Shown here: positions 48,788 through 59,092 of the stretch, in pieces | How the letters are laid out: each line of letters begins with the position of its first letter | How positions within the stretch are numbered: position 1 is the first letter of the stretch | Source of the DNA: Stereum hirsutum FP-91666 SS1 | Lineage: Eukaryota; Basidiomycota; Agaricomycetes; Russulales; Stereaceae | Direction of reading: 5' to 3' | DNA: 64,000 nt | Assembly: GCF_000264905.1 (NCBI RefSeq) | Contig: NW_006763143.1 | Coordinates: forward strand, 403,711-467,710 | Position numbers and translations under genes: made by a program | Notes under the pieces: model-generated | Seen by the model: the letters and a program-made list of their open reading frames with translations, nothing else | What the model was told of the DNA's origin: nothing | Database searches by the model: none

Positions 48788-49962
48788 TCACTTGGCTGGG
48801 ATAACAAGCTTTGCGACGAGCCCTTCATTCTCCACAATCTGCTTCTTCCAGTCCTTCTCCACCTCGCCCAAATCCCAATTTGCAGAGTAATACCTGCAGC
48901 GCCAGATCGTGTCAGTCAAAACACTCCCTGACGAGATCGCCACAGGAAAACAAAACTTACCGTCCTGACAGCCAATCAGCTTTTCCCGAGGTCAAGTACA
49001 AGAACGTCGCAGCAGGCAAAGCGGCGGTATCGAACACCGCGCCGGGAGGCATGATACCTGTCGCTCGGTTCGTGTCGGTCTCGACGCCACCGGGGTTTAC
49101 TGAGAAAGCGCGGATGTTGGGATATTCTGCGAAAGGAAGGGTAGGAATGAGTTGGGGATGCTGCAGAACAAGACAGGATATTGACCTATGGTGATATATT
49201 CGATGAGACGGCCGATGGCGTGCTTCGAGAGGCAATAGTTTGAGGCGTTAGGAACCCGGACTTGGGCTACGATGGAGGAGACGGCGACGATGGACCCCTT
49301 CGTCTTGTTGAGATGAGGGATAGAATAGCTACGGATATGATTCTGTAAGTCTGCGTGTTAAGTATCTCGGAAGACGATATTAGCTCACTGTACTGTGTTA
49401 TACACTCCGCGCAAGTTGACCTCGATCGTCCTATAATATTCAAACGCAGGCCAGACGTCAAAGCTTGGAAAACGAGACGATTATCGTGCAAGTGGAACTG
49501 ACCTCCACCATTCATTCGGGTCCATCTCCGCGAGAGCTAAAATATCAGATGCGTTAGCGAACGTCAAGTTTGGAGCCCTACGCTCGGTATTTCACTAACA
49601 AAGAAATGAACGTATACATACGCTGCGTCCATGAGTTAGCCATTCCCGCATTGGCGATGACGATGTCGAGCTTGCCAAACTTCGCCACAGCTGTGTCCAC
49701 TGCTGCCTTCACTTCCTCAGGAACCACTACGTCCGCCTTCACTGTAAGGATCTGAGCTTTGGGAAGCTCTGTCAAGATCTCCTTCTTCACGCGCTCGAGG
49801 TTCTCTACAGAGCGAGCGGCGAGAACTAGCGTCGCTCCTGCGCGAGCATATTGCCTCGCCGTCTCCTCTCCGATACCTTGCGAAGCACCGGTGATGAAGA
49901 CGACCTTGTTCTTGAAGGCTTGCGAGGCGTAGTGGATCTTCGGGTCGATATATGGGTATACA
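48788..49962 (-). CDS. Short-chain dehydrogenase/reductase (SDR), start exon unresolved
   Basis: The supported chain begins VYPYIDPKIHYASQAFKNKV after a 3' splice site at 49963 and ends with VIPAK and a stop at 48788. The cofactor motif TGASQGIG, the NAG motif (IANAGMA), the catalytic serine in AVSSIVAQ and the YxxxK pair (YCLSK) are all present, separated by four or five short introns. It is a classical-type NAD(P)-dependent reductase of small hydroxyl or carbonyl compounds. The substrate is unknown. The VNPGGVETDTN segment and ADWLSGRY region are typical for fungal members. A GTG at 49994 is in frame, but a good splice donor (gtgagt) overlaps it. The real first exon therefore lies further upstream, and I could not fix it. 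Confidence 0.85.
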
Positions 49963-50033
49963 CTGAGACATGGCAGTGGCGCAAAACGACTCACATTGAT
50001 GAGTTTGAATTATCAGAGGTGTGGAAGAACAAT

Positions 50034-50154
50034 TTAAACGCACTCGGTTCGATGGGAGACACCTGGGAGTGCTGACTCGTTCGCACCGACGGGTGCACCA
50101 GACCCTTCGAATTTCGATTCCCCTATGGTAATTTGTTCTTCTGTTCCTGCCATA
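50034..50154 (-). CDS. Possible small ORF (39 residues) upstream of the SDR gene
   Basis: An ATG at 50154 sits two bases after a perfect 3' splice site (ctcatacttacag). It opens MAGTEEQITIGESKFEGSG and runs to a stop at 50034. Composition is protein-like (acidic, Gly/Ser-rich). It could be a tiny gene with an intron in its leader, an upstream ORF of the SDR transcript, or the SDR start exon read with a splice I missed. No family recognised. Confidence 0.3.
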
Positions 50155-50984
50155 TCTGTAAGTATGAGCCGAGATTCGAAAGAAGAAGGGGGCAGAGAGA
50201 AGAGTGGGAAGGCAAGATGTTATCAGAGCTTTCGAACCCCGAGTTATATACTATGAAGCCTCGAGGCCTATACATGCCCTTTTACGCTGTCCATGACATG
50301 AACCGATTGTCGTCAGCTCATTGACACGCATGCTCTTTCAAGCAATATTGGCGTCCTAGAAGGCGATTGGAACAGTTACCGTACCGGACTTATGGGCTAG
50401 GATAAATTGGCAGGATCACAGGATTTGTTCATCGGAAGGCAGGAAGATGCCATCTTCTGCGACCCTGACCGGTGGGCGGAGGACGATCACAAACAGATCC
50501 CGAACCCGAAAGCCTAGCCTGAGCGCCTGGGAATGATGGTGCATGATTTGTGCATATGCCGCAGTGTACGGTTCGGTGAATTTAAGCGGATGCCCTTGTT
50601 GTTATGCCGCATCAGATTACTTCAGGAAGCTGCACGTACCTCGATGAACGGGGGGAGCAACCTGGAAGTACTGGGAGGACTTGCTGGGACGTGGCGGTCA
50701 TCGAGTATAGGCAAACAAACAAAGCGATAAAAACCAATAAAACCCACAAAAAAGACGCGCGCTCTGCGCGCTCCGCTACAATGTACATCAAAACACGATC
50801 TCACGCCCCGTCATCATGCAACTTCACCGTCGGAGGCGTAGGCGGATAGTCATAGACTGCAGAGCGCGGAGCCAAGAGGCGCAACCAGGCCCAACCATGA
50901 CACCGTCGATCGTCGAGACATCACACGCTCCAGCTCAAGCCTAGTCCGACGGAAAGAACCATGAGCAGAACATTTTCCTGGATA
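50155..50984. other. Intergenic, nothing supported
   Basis: About 830 bases with short, featureless frames only. A 3' splice-like ctctgcag on the minus strand near 50862 might serve the next small gene. Confidence 0.3.
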
Positions 50985-51269
50985 TCATATAGCACAACTC
51001 ACGCCCTTTCCAGATCCATAGTAGTCCTTATCGCTCTGGCCGTCTGTTTGCGCAATAGTATCGATCCGAATAGCAATATGTTCGCCCTCATGCGAAGGAG
51101 AAGCATTGAACGTGCTCTGCTGCGGGTTGAACTGTCGAGCGACAGCCTGTAGTGGGACTGACTGCGGTGCGGATACGGAGCTGTTGGGGTTTGACCGAGT
51201 GTTGCGAATGTAGTCGCGGCAGTTCAGCGTTGCAAGCAACGAGCTGGTAATGAGGAAAACTCTCAGCAT
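50985..51269 (-). CDS. Hypothetical small secreted protein (first exon)
   Basis: The frame starts MLRVFLITSSLLATLNC, a plausible signal peptide. It continues as a hydrophilic, Ser/Asn/Gln-rich chain to a likely donor (ggc|gtgagt, about 51001). The next exon is unclear: a 3' splice at about 50862 would add a few basic residues. No domain is recognised and there is no C-terminal CaaX, so I do not call it a pheromone precursor. Confidence 0.3.
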   Translation of the reverse strand: MLRVFLITSSLLATLNCRDYIRNTRSNPNSSVSAPQSVPLQAVARQFNPQQSTFNASPSHEGEHIAIRIDTIAQTDGQSDKDYYGSGKGVSCAI

Positions 51270-51499
51270 GATATGACCCAGAAACGTTTGAGAAGATTAG
51301 TTCGCTCACTTCGTGTACACTTCACATCCAACCCATATGTGTAGTCGTAAGAATGGCTGGAGACACGCATGATGTATAGTTCACTCACAACGCCCGACTG
51401 ATCAGAGGCTTAGTCAGTAAGAACGAGTAGGCTTGTGCGAGAAAATGGCGCACGCATAAGATAAAAGAACATGTAAAGATACGTGTCCGGCCAAGCTTT

Positions 51500-53210
51500 C
51501 AGCTGAAGACAATATGAGTGATATTTAAGATGATGTTCTGAAGAAGGCTAACCGTGATGACCGCGAACAGAGCGTTAACGCTAGTCAACAGACCTGTATT
51601 CGAGCGAAGTGAATCAATAACGCCAGTGTAGATAGCAGGTTCGGTGGAAGTTACCAGTATTGAGAGAGAAAGTAACCTGATGTAAAGCATAAATGGATAT
51701 GCGAGTGACGATGGCCGTAAAGAAGAATTCACTGACCAGCCTGTTTATCATGCCGTCCGTTTTCGAAAACCCAGTTCTGGAATGATTCAGCAATGAGATG
51801 ATCGCGCAGGTGATAGCCACGTCTGTAGAGGAATACGGACATATTCAGCTAGTGCGAGACGGGACAACCGAACTTGACATACCAGTTATAGCTGCTCCTA
51901 GGTTGGCAGCGAGTGTGAGAGGCTGTAGGGATAGAATCAATGCGCGCGTTATGTCCACGATTGCCAGTGTGACTAACATCTATCGCTGGCAGTTGTGTCA
52001 CAGATTTGAAGTGAACACTGATACAAGATGGTCAGAACTCCGCTGACGGATAAGTAAAACGGATACGCACGCGTTGCCGCAATAAGCTACGGTTTACCAT
52101 AGGCCGTAAGTACCGGCTCAGGACAGCAGAGTTATTAGAGCACATACACATGAGAATGCCTAGAAAGCCACCATGTTTAAGTAGGGTACTGCGGGCAACG
52201 AAGAAGTGAAAACATACCGAAAGTTGTCACACTGCATGCCGCCTAATATACAATCAGACGTATTCGTTGAGCACAGGTCACTGCAGCACGTAGATGGAAG
52301 CGGGTTACTTACCACAATTCCCGTAATTGGAAGCCCGTACCATGCGCCATGGGCCACTGTAAACGGGTGAGATACATCTGCCAAAACTGTTAAGGGAGAC
52401 ACCTACACCTCCAGATCCGATAAATGAAGAACCTATCGAACGATCAGCCGTGATCCAAGAAAGTCAGATGAAGAGAGAGCGCCTACATTTGAACAAAGAG
52501 AGCGACGAGTCCCCCAAATATGGCCTGAATAATTAGGGGTCTGGAAGACAATATGAACGAGCAATCCCAGAAAACTGAGAAGGCGATACGAACGGGTTCA
52601 GAGTGAGCATTATGGTAGCATCGTCGTGATTTGATATGCTGTAGAAGTACACTGTAGCTCGGTGAGATATGGGCGTTGAATCGACAGTGGGACAAGCAAA
52701 CCGGTCGCTAGAAATGATGGTTTCAGACTTTGACGGCGAAGAGTAGAGGGGATATCAAGAGACTGACCTGCGTTCAAGCACTGCTGGCAAGTGTCGAAAA
52801 TCAAGACCAAGATGACCTGTGTAAATCTCTCATGAGCCGGACATATAGCCGATAAACAATCATTAGTGCGCACTGCTGTCTTGATTATCCAGCTATCCTT
52901 CGATCCATACTTGCGGAAATAAAGCCATACTTGAAGGCAGCCCACTATCATCTTCGGTCAGTGATATACCTAAGATTGAGCAAGGGAGACACACCTCCGA
53001 ACAAACTGTCGACGTTGTTGATGGTGAGCGGGTTAAAAACTAATCAGTAGCTGCTTAGATACAAGTTAAACGGTTGTCCATACACTGAAGTGATGACCAA
53101 AGCATCGAACAAGAGCCCGAGACTACACAGCCAACTGATCAGCGCGACATATGATGTAGATCCATGAGGGCTGGAGACATACGTCGTGTCGTACACAGTG
53201 GTTCCCATTC
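51500..53210 (-). CDS. DUF6534-type multi-spanning membrane protein
   Basis: The start is the ATG at 53210 (MGTTVYDTTYVSSPHGSTSY). The first helix is YVALISWLCSLGLLFDALVI. Later pieces are CLQVWLYFRKYGSKDSWIIK, VILVLIFDTCQQCLNAG, and RPLIIQAIFGGLVALFVQM, spliced (52497 donor, acceptor at about 52443) to FFIYRIWR, then an exon with ITGIV joined to AACSVTTFG. The order and the VQMFFIYRIWR signature match the DUF6534 family, another orphan membrane-protein family expanded in Agaricomycetes. The C-terminal exons between 51500 and 52080 are not resolved, and frame breaks there could mean decay. Function unknown. Confidence 0.55.
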
Positions 53211-54363
53211 TTAACAGAGCGAGAGGGTACGAGCAGCAGGCGAAACTCAACGGCGGACAGTGGCCCTTTTAAAGAAAGAGTGTATATTTTCTGTCGTTCC
53301 GGTCGCGAGCAGGAACTTGGCGAGACATCAGGCGGTGTGCCGTGAGAGCATATATACATGCTCATTTGAGGCGAACACACAGGGTGACAACGTCCGGGTC
53401 TTACGTATGGATGGGGCAGTGCGCGCAAGTCGCCGCCTCTTCTCTTACCCTCTTTTACCTCAGGGAAGGGGGTACGGCATTGAAGCCTGATACAGAGCAA
53501 ATCCCCTTTCAACCTACACAAGAGGTGCGCGGGAAAAGAATTCCGCACACTGCTCAGCTCTCGGCTAAAAGACAAAGAAGCACCGAAATGAATTCGCAAA
53601 GGGAGCGGTGCTCTGGGGTCCCTGCAGAGAGTCTGTGTGGCACTGTGGCACTTTGGTGGCACTCATTCCGAGCCTTATCCCAACATGTTCACGAAGCAGG
53701 TGTGGTCACGGCTGAAATGATGCAATAAGAGACCCAGTATTCACGGTACAGGATCGTGTGCACTGGGTAGAGAAAACTAGGCAAATTACAAAAGCAGAAA
53801 GCGGCACAACACTATTTCTGTAGAAGTCGGAAGTAGTGACCTATGCGAGAAACCTCTAGTCAATTCTTCCCGTGTCCTTTCCGGCTCAATACAGCGACAG
53901 GCAAGAGCCCTAAGGTACACCATATGAGTCCTATATTAATTCAGTGGCATGGTAAGATTCGGAACACTGATTTTATAGGAGAGTTGTGAATTTTCGCACC
54001 TCAGCTGTACTAGCAATGGATCACACATCCACGATGGCACTGGTTGTTGCTCCGTGCTCGTGACACTTGCCGTACACATGTCTGATGCAGCAATAAACAA
54101 TCTGAAGGAGTAGGAAGATCAGCCTATGCAAAATAAGTTGAGTTTGGAATAAAAACAACCGGGAGAGGGTGGTGATCACAAGTGTCATCTTTGCGGAGAG
54201 GTGGTTTCGTTGGAGAAAGAAGTGTGGCGTGGTCATATTGGTGCCCACATCCTTCGTGCGTTATGCAGATCACACGAGCCACTACCATTAATATCTCCGG
54301 TAAGTACATTATTACAACTTTATTCTCGTATTGGGTTGTACTAACAGACAATATCATATCCAT
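53211..54363. other. Intergenic, nothing supported
   Basis: About 1.15 kb between the DUF6534-type gene and the zinc-finger-like remnant. Short frames only. One at 54182-54367 (+) with CPHPSC could be a degraded upstream exon of the next feature, but the phases do not match. Confidence 0.3.
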
Positions 54364-54916
54364 ATAGGTCGGAACAACGATGCCATGCGGTTCTTGCGGT
54401 CGCAGCGATGACCCTCTTTGCCAGGATATCGGGATCACAATCGGGAAGTCCATCAAAGTCGAATCTAAATGCCCGCTTTTCTACAAGATCTCGTACGCTA
54501 ACGCGAATAGGGGAACTATCGCGACACCGTGCAGAAACATACCGATCAAGTGTCCGCTGTGTCCAGATATTCCTCTCCATCCGCGCACTCATATCTTCCG
54601 AGGAATATGGAGATACAACATGGTTGAGCATATCCGTACGCGAGACTGAGAGTATGCTTCCCCGGGCAACTCAAATAACCGTGGTTGTCTTCCCATACCC
54701 GCTGGATTATGGATCGACAGTGTGGAGATTCAGCCGAAGGAGTATGTATTCTGTGGTATTGACGCGTCACTCATTCCCCCTCATTTTGACCATATCTGCG
54801 AAACACCACGCTCTCCTGTACTTACCTCCACTCCTTCTGGCGGCAAGCGTTCACGAGCCTTTACGGCTACTACAATCGATGTTCCCGCAAGCAAGCAGGC
54901 TCGCCATTACTGAATG
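54364..54916 (+). pseudogene. Remnant of a Cys-rich, zinc-finger-like gene
   Basis: One exon-like block (54368-54649) reads CGSCGRS, a second Cys pair, then CRNIPIKCPLCPD and GIWRYNMVEHIRTR. It ends in a stop where the final His of a C2H2-type finger would be expected (Asp instead). A second block (54722-54916) reads EIQPKEYVFCGIDASLIPP and ends SKQARHY. Together they resemble the C-terminal part of large basidiomycete proteins that close with a CxxC...WRYNMxxH module and a basic tail. The upstream part of such a gene is missing and the two blocks are out of simple phase. It is most likely a decayed or partial copy. Confidence 0.4.
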
Positions 54917-55598
54917 TACTTACACATAAAAACGGACTGGACATTTTACGAAGCTTTGTACTTACGATGACGTTTCTTCGTGTATTACCCATAACCTACC
55001 GTAGTCGGGCTCACTCGTTGTGTACAATCCTATACAGGGCCACATCGTGCTACCCTGCTTTCCTTCTTTCGCCACTGCTTGTCTGGACCAATGACCTAAG
55101 TATTATGAAATTGCTGTTTCCTGAAGGACCCCGGATGTATGCCGTACCCTCCCCCCCCTCTAAGCGAGAGCTAGGCGACGACCTTCAGATGTCCGGGATT
55201 TCTCGACCGCGCGCCTCTTGAACCTACATAGTAAAGATCCCATGGGTTTCAGAGAGAATGGTTCAAAGTTACATTAACCTGCCGATCACCACGGATTAAA
55301 GTCCCTGTGATTCAGACGTTGAGGAGTATACTCTTTACCAATGGCCGTGTTTGAGGTAGAGGATGATACTGTATGGGGACAACGTGCACGTTGCCTTGGT
55401 TCAAACTGTGTACACGGGCGGAGCCGCCAACCTGGCGCATACAACGGAGTTCGCCGACGAGCTTGACGTTCCTTGTGGGGGTTTGTTCAATAATTGTTGG
55501 ATAAGAGCTATCCAGATCGACAGAACGACTCACTGCGCAGACCTTCCTATCATTGGAGCCACATTCCTCTCGAAAGCTAAATCCCCACGGCTGTTTTA
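54917..55598. other. Upstream region of the oxygenase gene
   Basis: About 680 bases with open frames lacking recognisable features. Promoter of the following gene expected near its right end. Confidence 0.35.
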
Positions 55599-57160
55599 AT
55601 GTCGCCCGCTAGAGTCACTGAACCGGTCGTTTTTACGCCAGAGGGCGCCGTATCAATCTCCTACAACACTCTTGTCTCCTCTCCACTCTCTCTAACGGAC
55701 GCCATCGGTATGTCGATCCAATCCTTCTGTTGATGCTACGGGACTCTGAACTGTACTGGCGATATTCAACGATTTAAGAAAAGGCTTTCGGATCTCATCC
55801 GGATTCCTTGGGGATTATCGTCGTTCGTGATCTGCCGGCAGAATACAAGACCTACAGGGAACGGCTTCTGCTTCTCTCTAGTGATTTCGCCCATCTCGAC
55901 GAATCCACGAGAGAGAGTTATGCTGACAGCAAAAGCAGCTATAGGTATAGTGCTTTCCATTAAACCGTCTTTGTATGCTTCTCCAGACTGAATTGCTACA
56001 GTTTCGGGTGGTCGCATGGAAAGGTCAGTGCGTTTATCGTTGTCACCTTGGCGCATCATGGACTTGCCCTCATCTGGTAAACCGTATAGGAAATCATGAA
56101 TGGGAGGCCAGGTAGGCACCTCGATCTATGTGTTGTCAGCTCTTCGAGCTAACGCCACTGAAGATACGCTCAAGGGCTCGTACTATGCGAATCCGGTCGT
56201 GGACAGTCCATCTGTATCCGCGGATCTTCAACAACAGTACCCTGAGTACTACGGCACCAACATCTGTACATTGAGTCAATGTTTTCTATTGTCGGTGGCG
56301 TCCTCTTTGATACATTGAATACGCCACAGGGCCAAAGAGCGATGAGGCCGGGGTAGAGAACTTTGAATCGGCGTTCAAGGACCTTGGAAAGTGAGTGATA
56401 GAGAGCTACAGTAGTCCGTGGCACTCAATCTGCATCTAGATTTATCTTCGACGTCGGATGCAAGCTAGCAGGCGCTTGCCAGCCATTTGGTTAGTTATCT
56501 GTTGTCATCCTAGAAAATCATGCCGAAATGTTGACTTGATCTTGCTTCAGCTTCATCACACTTGACCGACTCATCACTCTCACTCGCGAAGTTGATCAGC
56601 TCCTCCCAGACTACCAAAGCTCGCCTTCTGCATTACTTTCCTCCATCTCCGGAGAATCCTCTCCCGAAGGAAGATGAACCCATTGACAGCTGGTGTGGCT
56701 TCCACCTCGACCACTCGCTTCTGACTGGTCTTTGCTCCGTAAGTACACATTGTCGTCCTGAAACCCCTAACTAAGAGCTTCATGCGCTATATTCCAGGCC
56801 ATGTATCTTGAACACAACCCGCACGCTAAACCCAGCATAGTCTCCGCTCCCTCTCCCTCCTCCGGCCTCTATATTCGTAGCCGCGGGGGAAATCTAACCA
56901 AAGTCTCCATTCCTGTCGACTGTCTCGCTTTCCAAACTGGCGAAGCCCTTGAGCTAGCCACGAATGGTCAACTTCGTGCCACTCCGCATTGCGTTCGTGT
57001 TGGTGATGGAGGCGCGCACGCGGAGAAGGTGTCCAGGGAGACATTTGCGCTTTTCATGCAGCCTGATGTGGACCAGAAGATCGGGGAGAGCGAAACGTTT
57101 GGGCAGTTTAGTAAGAGGATATTCGAGGAGCACTATGATGGCAAGTCGGAGGGAAAATAA
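55599..57160 (+). CDS. Isopenicillin-N-synthase-like 2-oxoglutarate/Fe(II) oxygenase
   Basis: Nine exons: 55599-55707, 55779-55944, 56002-56023, 56090-56111, 56164-56265, 56330-56390, 56440-56489, 56551-56738, 56798-57160. They close in phase to 360 residues, the normal size of non-haem iron oxygenases. The double-stranded beta-helix core has the iron ligands HxD at H229/D231 (WCGFHLDHSLLTGL) and a distal His at 304 (RATPHCVRV). Arg320 (SRETFALF) is placed for the co-substrate carboxylate. The acidic FGWSHGKE and GSYYANP segments are typical of a conserved fungal and plant subfamily of IPNS-like proteins whose substrate is not known. There is no signal peptide. Two successive exons are only 22 nt long. 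Confidence 0.85.
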
Positions 57161-57974
57161 CAAACGATCGTGCGCCAATGTAGATGTAAACACTTGTATT
57201 TCTCTTAGTTATCAGGCTGTACTGTTTTCGTATGGGCATAAATTGGGATTATGCAGATGTTAGACACTTCGTGGGATCGTATCTGCAAGACCTCATACAA
57301 CTCGGGTGTGTCCAACATAGGCAATAGGCTTGGTCAACGATCAGAAAGTGGCATACTTTGTCTTACTCTTCTGAGGGAAACATCTCCTCTTCCAACGAGA
57401 GGATGCGATTGCCGACTGACTTGCACTTTCCGTGAGGTGAAAGCTACCGACACGACGTCCCGCGGTATCGGGTAAGAAAGGTGTCAGATCCTCACAGAAT
57501 ACAGCTTGAGCACAAAGACAGAAGACAGTCCCATTAGGTTAATATGGTCTCGAAAAACACAGTTTGCCATAGAGAGCGTAAGCTGAACAAGTCGTCAGGT
57601 GATGACAATTGGATAAATTAAACGTCCTCTGAAGTGCATATTGAGCGTCTAGTGGCATGGGCGTCCTGGTTCTCGGAGCCAGCATCGAAACAAGGGGACC
57701 TAGCACGAAATATACGATGACATTCGATTTGACCATATGGCGTACTATCTGGCCTTACTGGCTCGCAGCCCTGATACACCCATGGAAAGTTTGTGAATGG
57801 CGAAGGATCCGTAGACCGCAAGCGGCTGTTCGGGTGGAAGGTTCATGCATGCAATATCATATCATAGGTGGTGCATACAAAGAGACCAGTTTTGTGTAGC
57901 GAGGCAGAGCGAGCAGCAGAGATGTATGCGAGAGCCGAAAGGGAAAAGGTCGAAACGGAATGACAAGGCGGCCT
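57161..57974. other. Convergent spacer
   Basis: About 810 bases between the oxygenase and RPS29 3' ends. No gene supported. Confidence 0.35.
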
Positions 57975-58321
57975 TCACCGGTTCTACATGGATTAATAGA
58001 GGCGGAGGCAGATTGAGATGAGCCAGGTTAGCCGCAAATCGTGACTGGAGATACGCACCTTGACGAAACCGATGGCGGCAGACTTCTCACGGAAGCACTG
58101 ACGGCAGAGGTCAAGGCCGTACTTGCGGATGAGACCAGCCTGGTGAGCGCAAAGGCGGCTGTACGCGAGGAATTGAGGTACGGCGATTTCGTTGGATACA
58201 GAGCAGGGAGTGTAATAGTCAGATGCATTTCCTAGGAATTAGAGCTGGCCTGAACGCACCATTGACGGCTACCCTTTCCGAACTTGCGGGGGCGAGAGAA
58301 CCAAACGGCGTCGTGGGTCAT
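57975..58321 (-). CDS. RPS29: 40S ribosomal protein uS14 (RPS29)
   Basis: Three exons (58321-58260, 58158-58059, 57983-57975) give exactly 56 residues, the universal length of eukaryotic uS14. The chain is [56 protein letters not shown]. The two CxxC pairs bind the structural zinc ion. The protein sits in the head of the small subunit near the mRNA entry. The last exon encodes only Asn-Arg and the stop. The gene is easily missed because no exon makes a long open frame. Confidence 0.95.
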
Positions 58322-59092
58322 TTTGATGGAAAGGGCTGGCAATATTACAATTCACCAATCGTCAATACGTGGCGGGCAGCAATCACGCTGGAGCACCAAG
58401 ACATACCTTACCGGTATCGAGTTCGTTGGCGTCGACAGTGCACTAGACGATGTCCTCGACGCGCCAGAGGTTTCGTGCTTATGTAAACTGTACAGTACCA
58501 ACAATAAGGTTTGGTGATGTACGGCAAACGCCGTCATAACTAACGAACGCCCATGGCACAGGCGTGCCACACAAATATTCGCTGCTTTCTCTGTTTTAAA
58601 TGTACGGAGCCAGAAAATCTCTCAACCACACTACCTAAAGGAGGAAGAGTCTACTGTCCGTTATTTGGGGTAAGGAGGAACGCGCGCCGATCGGCTGTGG
58701 TGGCATCCTCTGAATGTGTGGCACCTTACAGTCGGATGCGGAGAAATATATGGGCAGTACCATTAGAGTTCTACAGATGTCGACGACGACGACAGAGAAG
58801 GAGAGTCGTAATGTAGCGAGCAAGAGCATCACAGGCTATATAATACAAACGTGTAGGAAAAGAGAAGTCATGCTAAAGCGCAAATATATGCGGAGTACAG
58901 AGAAACGAGAAGTACTATGTATATCCAAGACCATGCAGTATGCTGCAGTGATTATATGTAGAGTGGGGTGGCATCAGGCCTCGTAAGCTTAATATTACAT
59001 ACAAGACAGCAGACAAGCAAGGTAAAAATCAGGAACAAACGTAGGTCCCAGGAGCCAAAAAACTCTACAAAAAGAAAGTCATAAAATCATAA
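58322..59092. other. RPS29 promoter / sterol glucosyltransferase 3' flank
   Basis: About 770 bases. Upstream of the RPS29 ATG a 5'-leader intron is possible (gtaag-like donor near 58410 on the minus strand). No other gene seen. Confidence 0.35.

Noticed and set aside
50985..51269. Mating pheromone precursor near the orphan membrane-protein gene
   Set aside because: The frame ends in Cys-Ala-Ile without a four-residue CaaX, and the neighbouring receptor-like gene is DUF6534-type, not STE3.
55363..55599. 78-codon frame just before the oxygenase gene
   Set aside because: It ends at the oxygenase start in another frame, shows no domain, and is not needed by any splice model.
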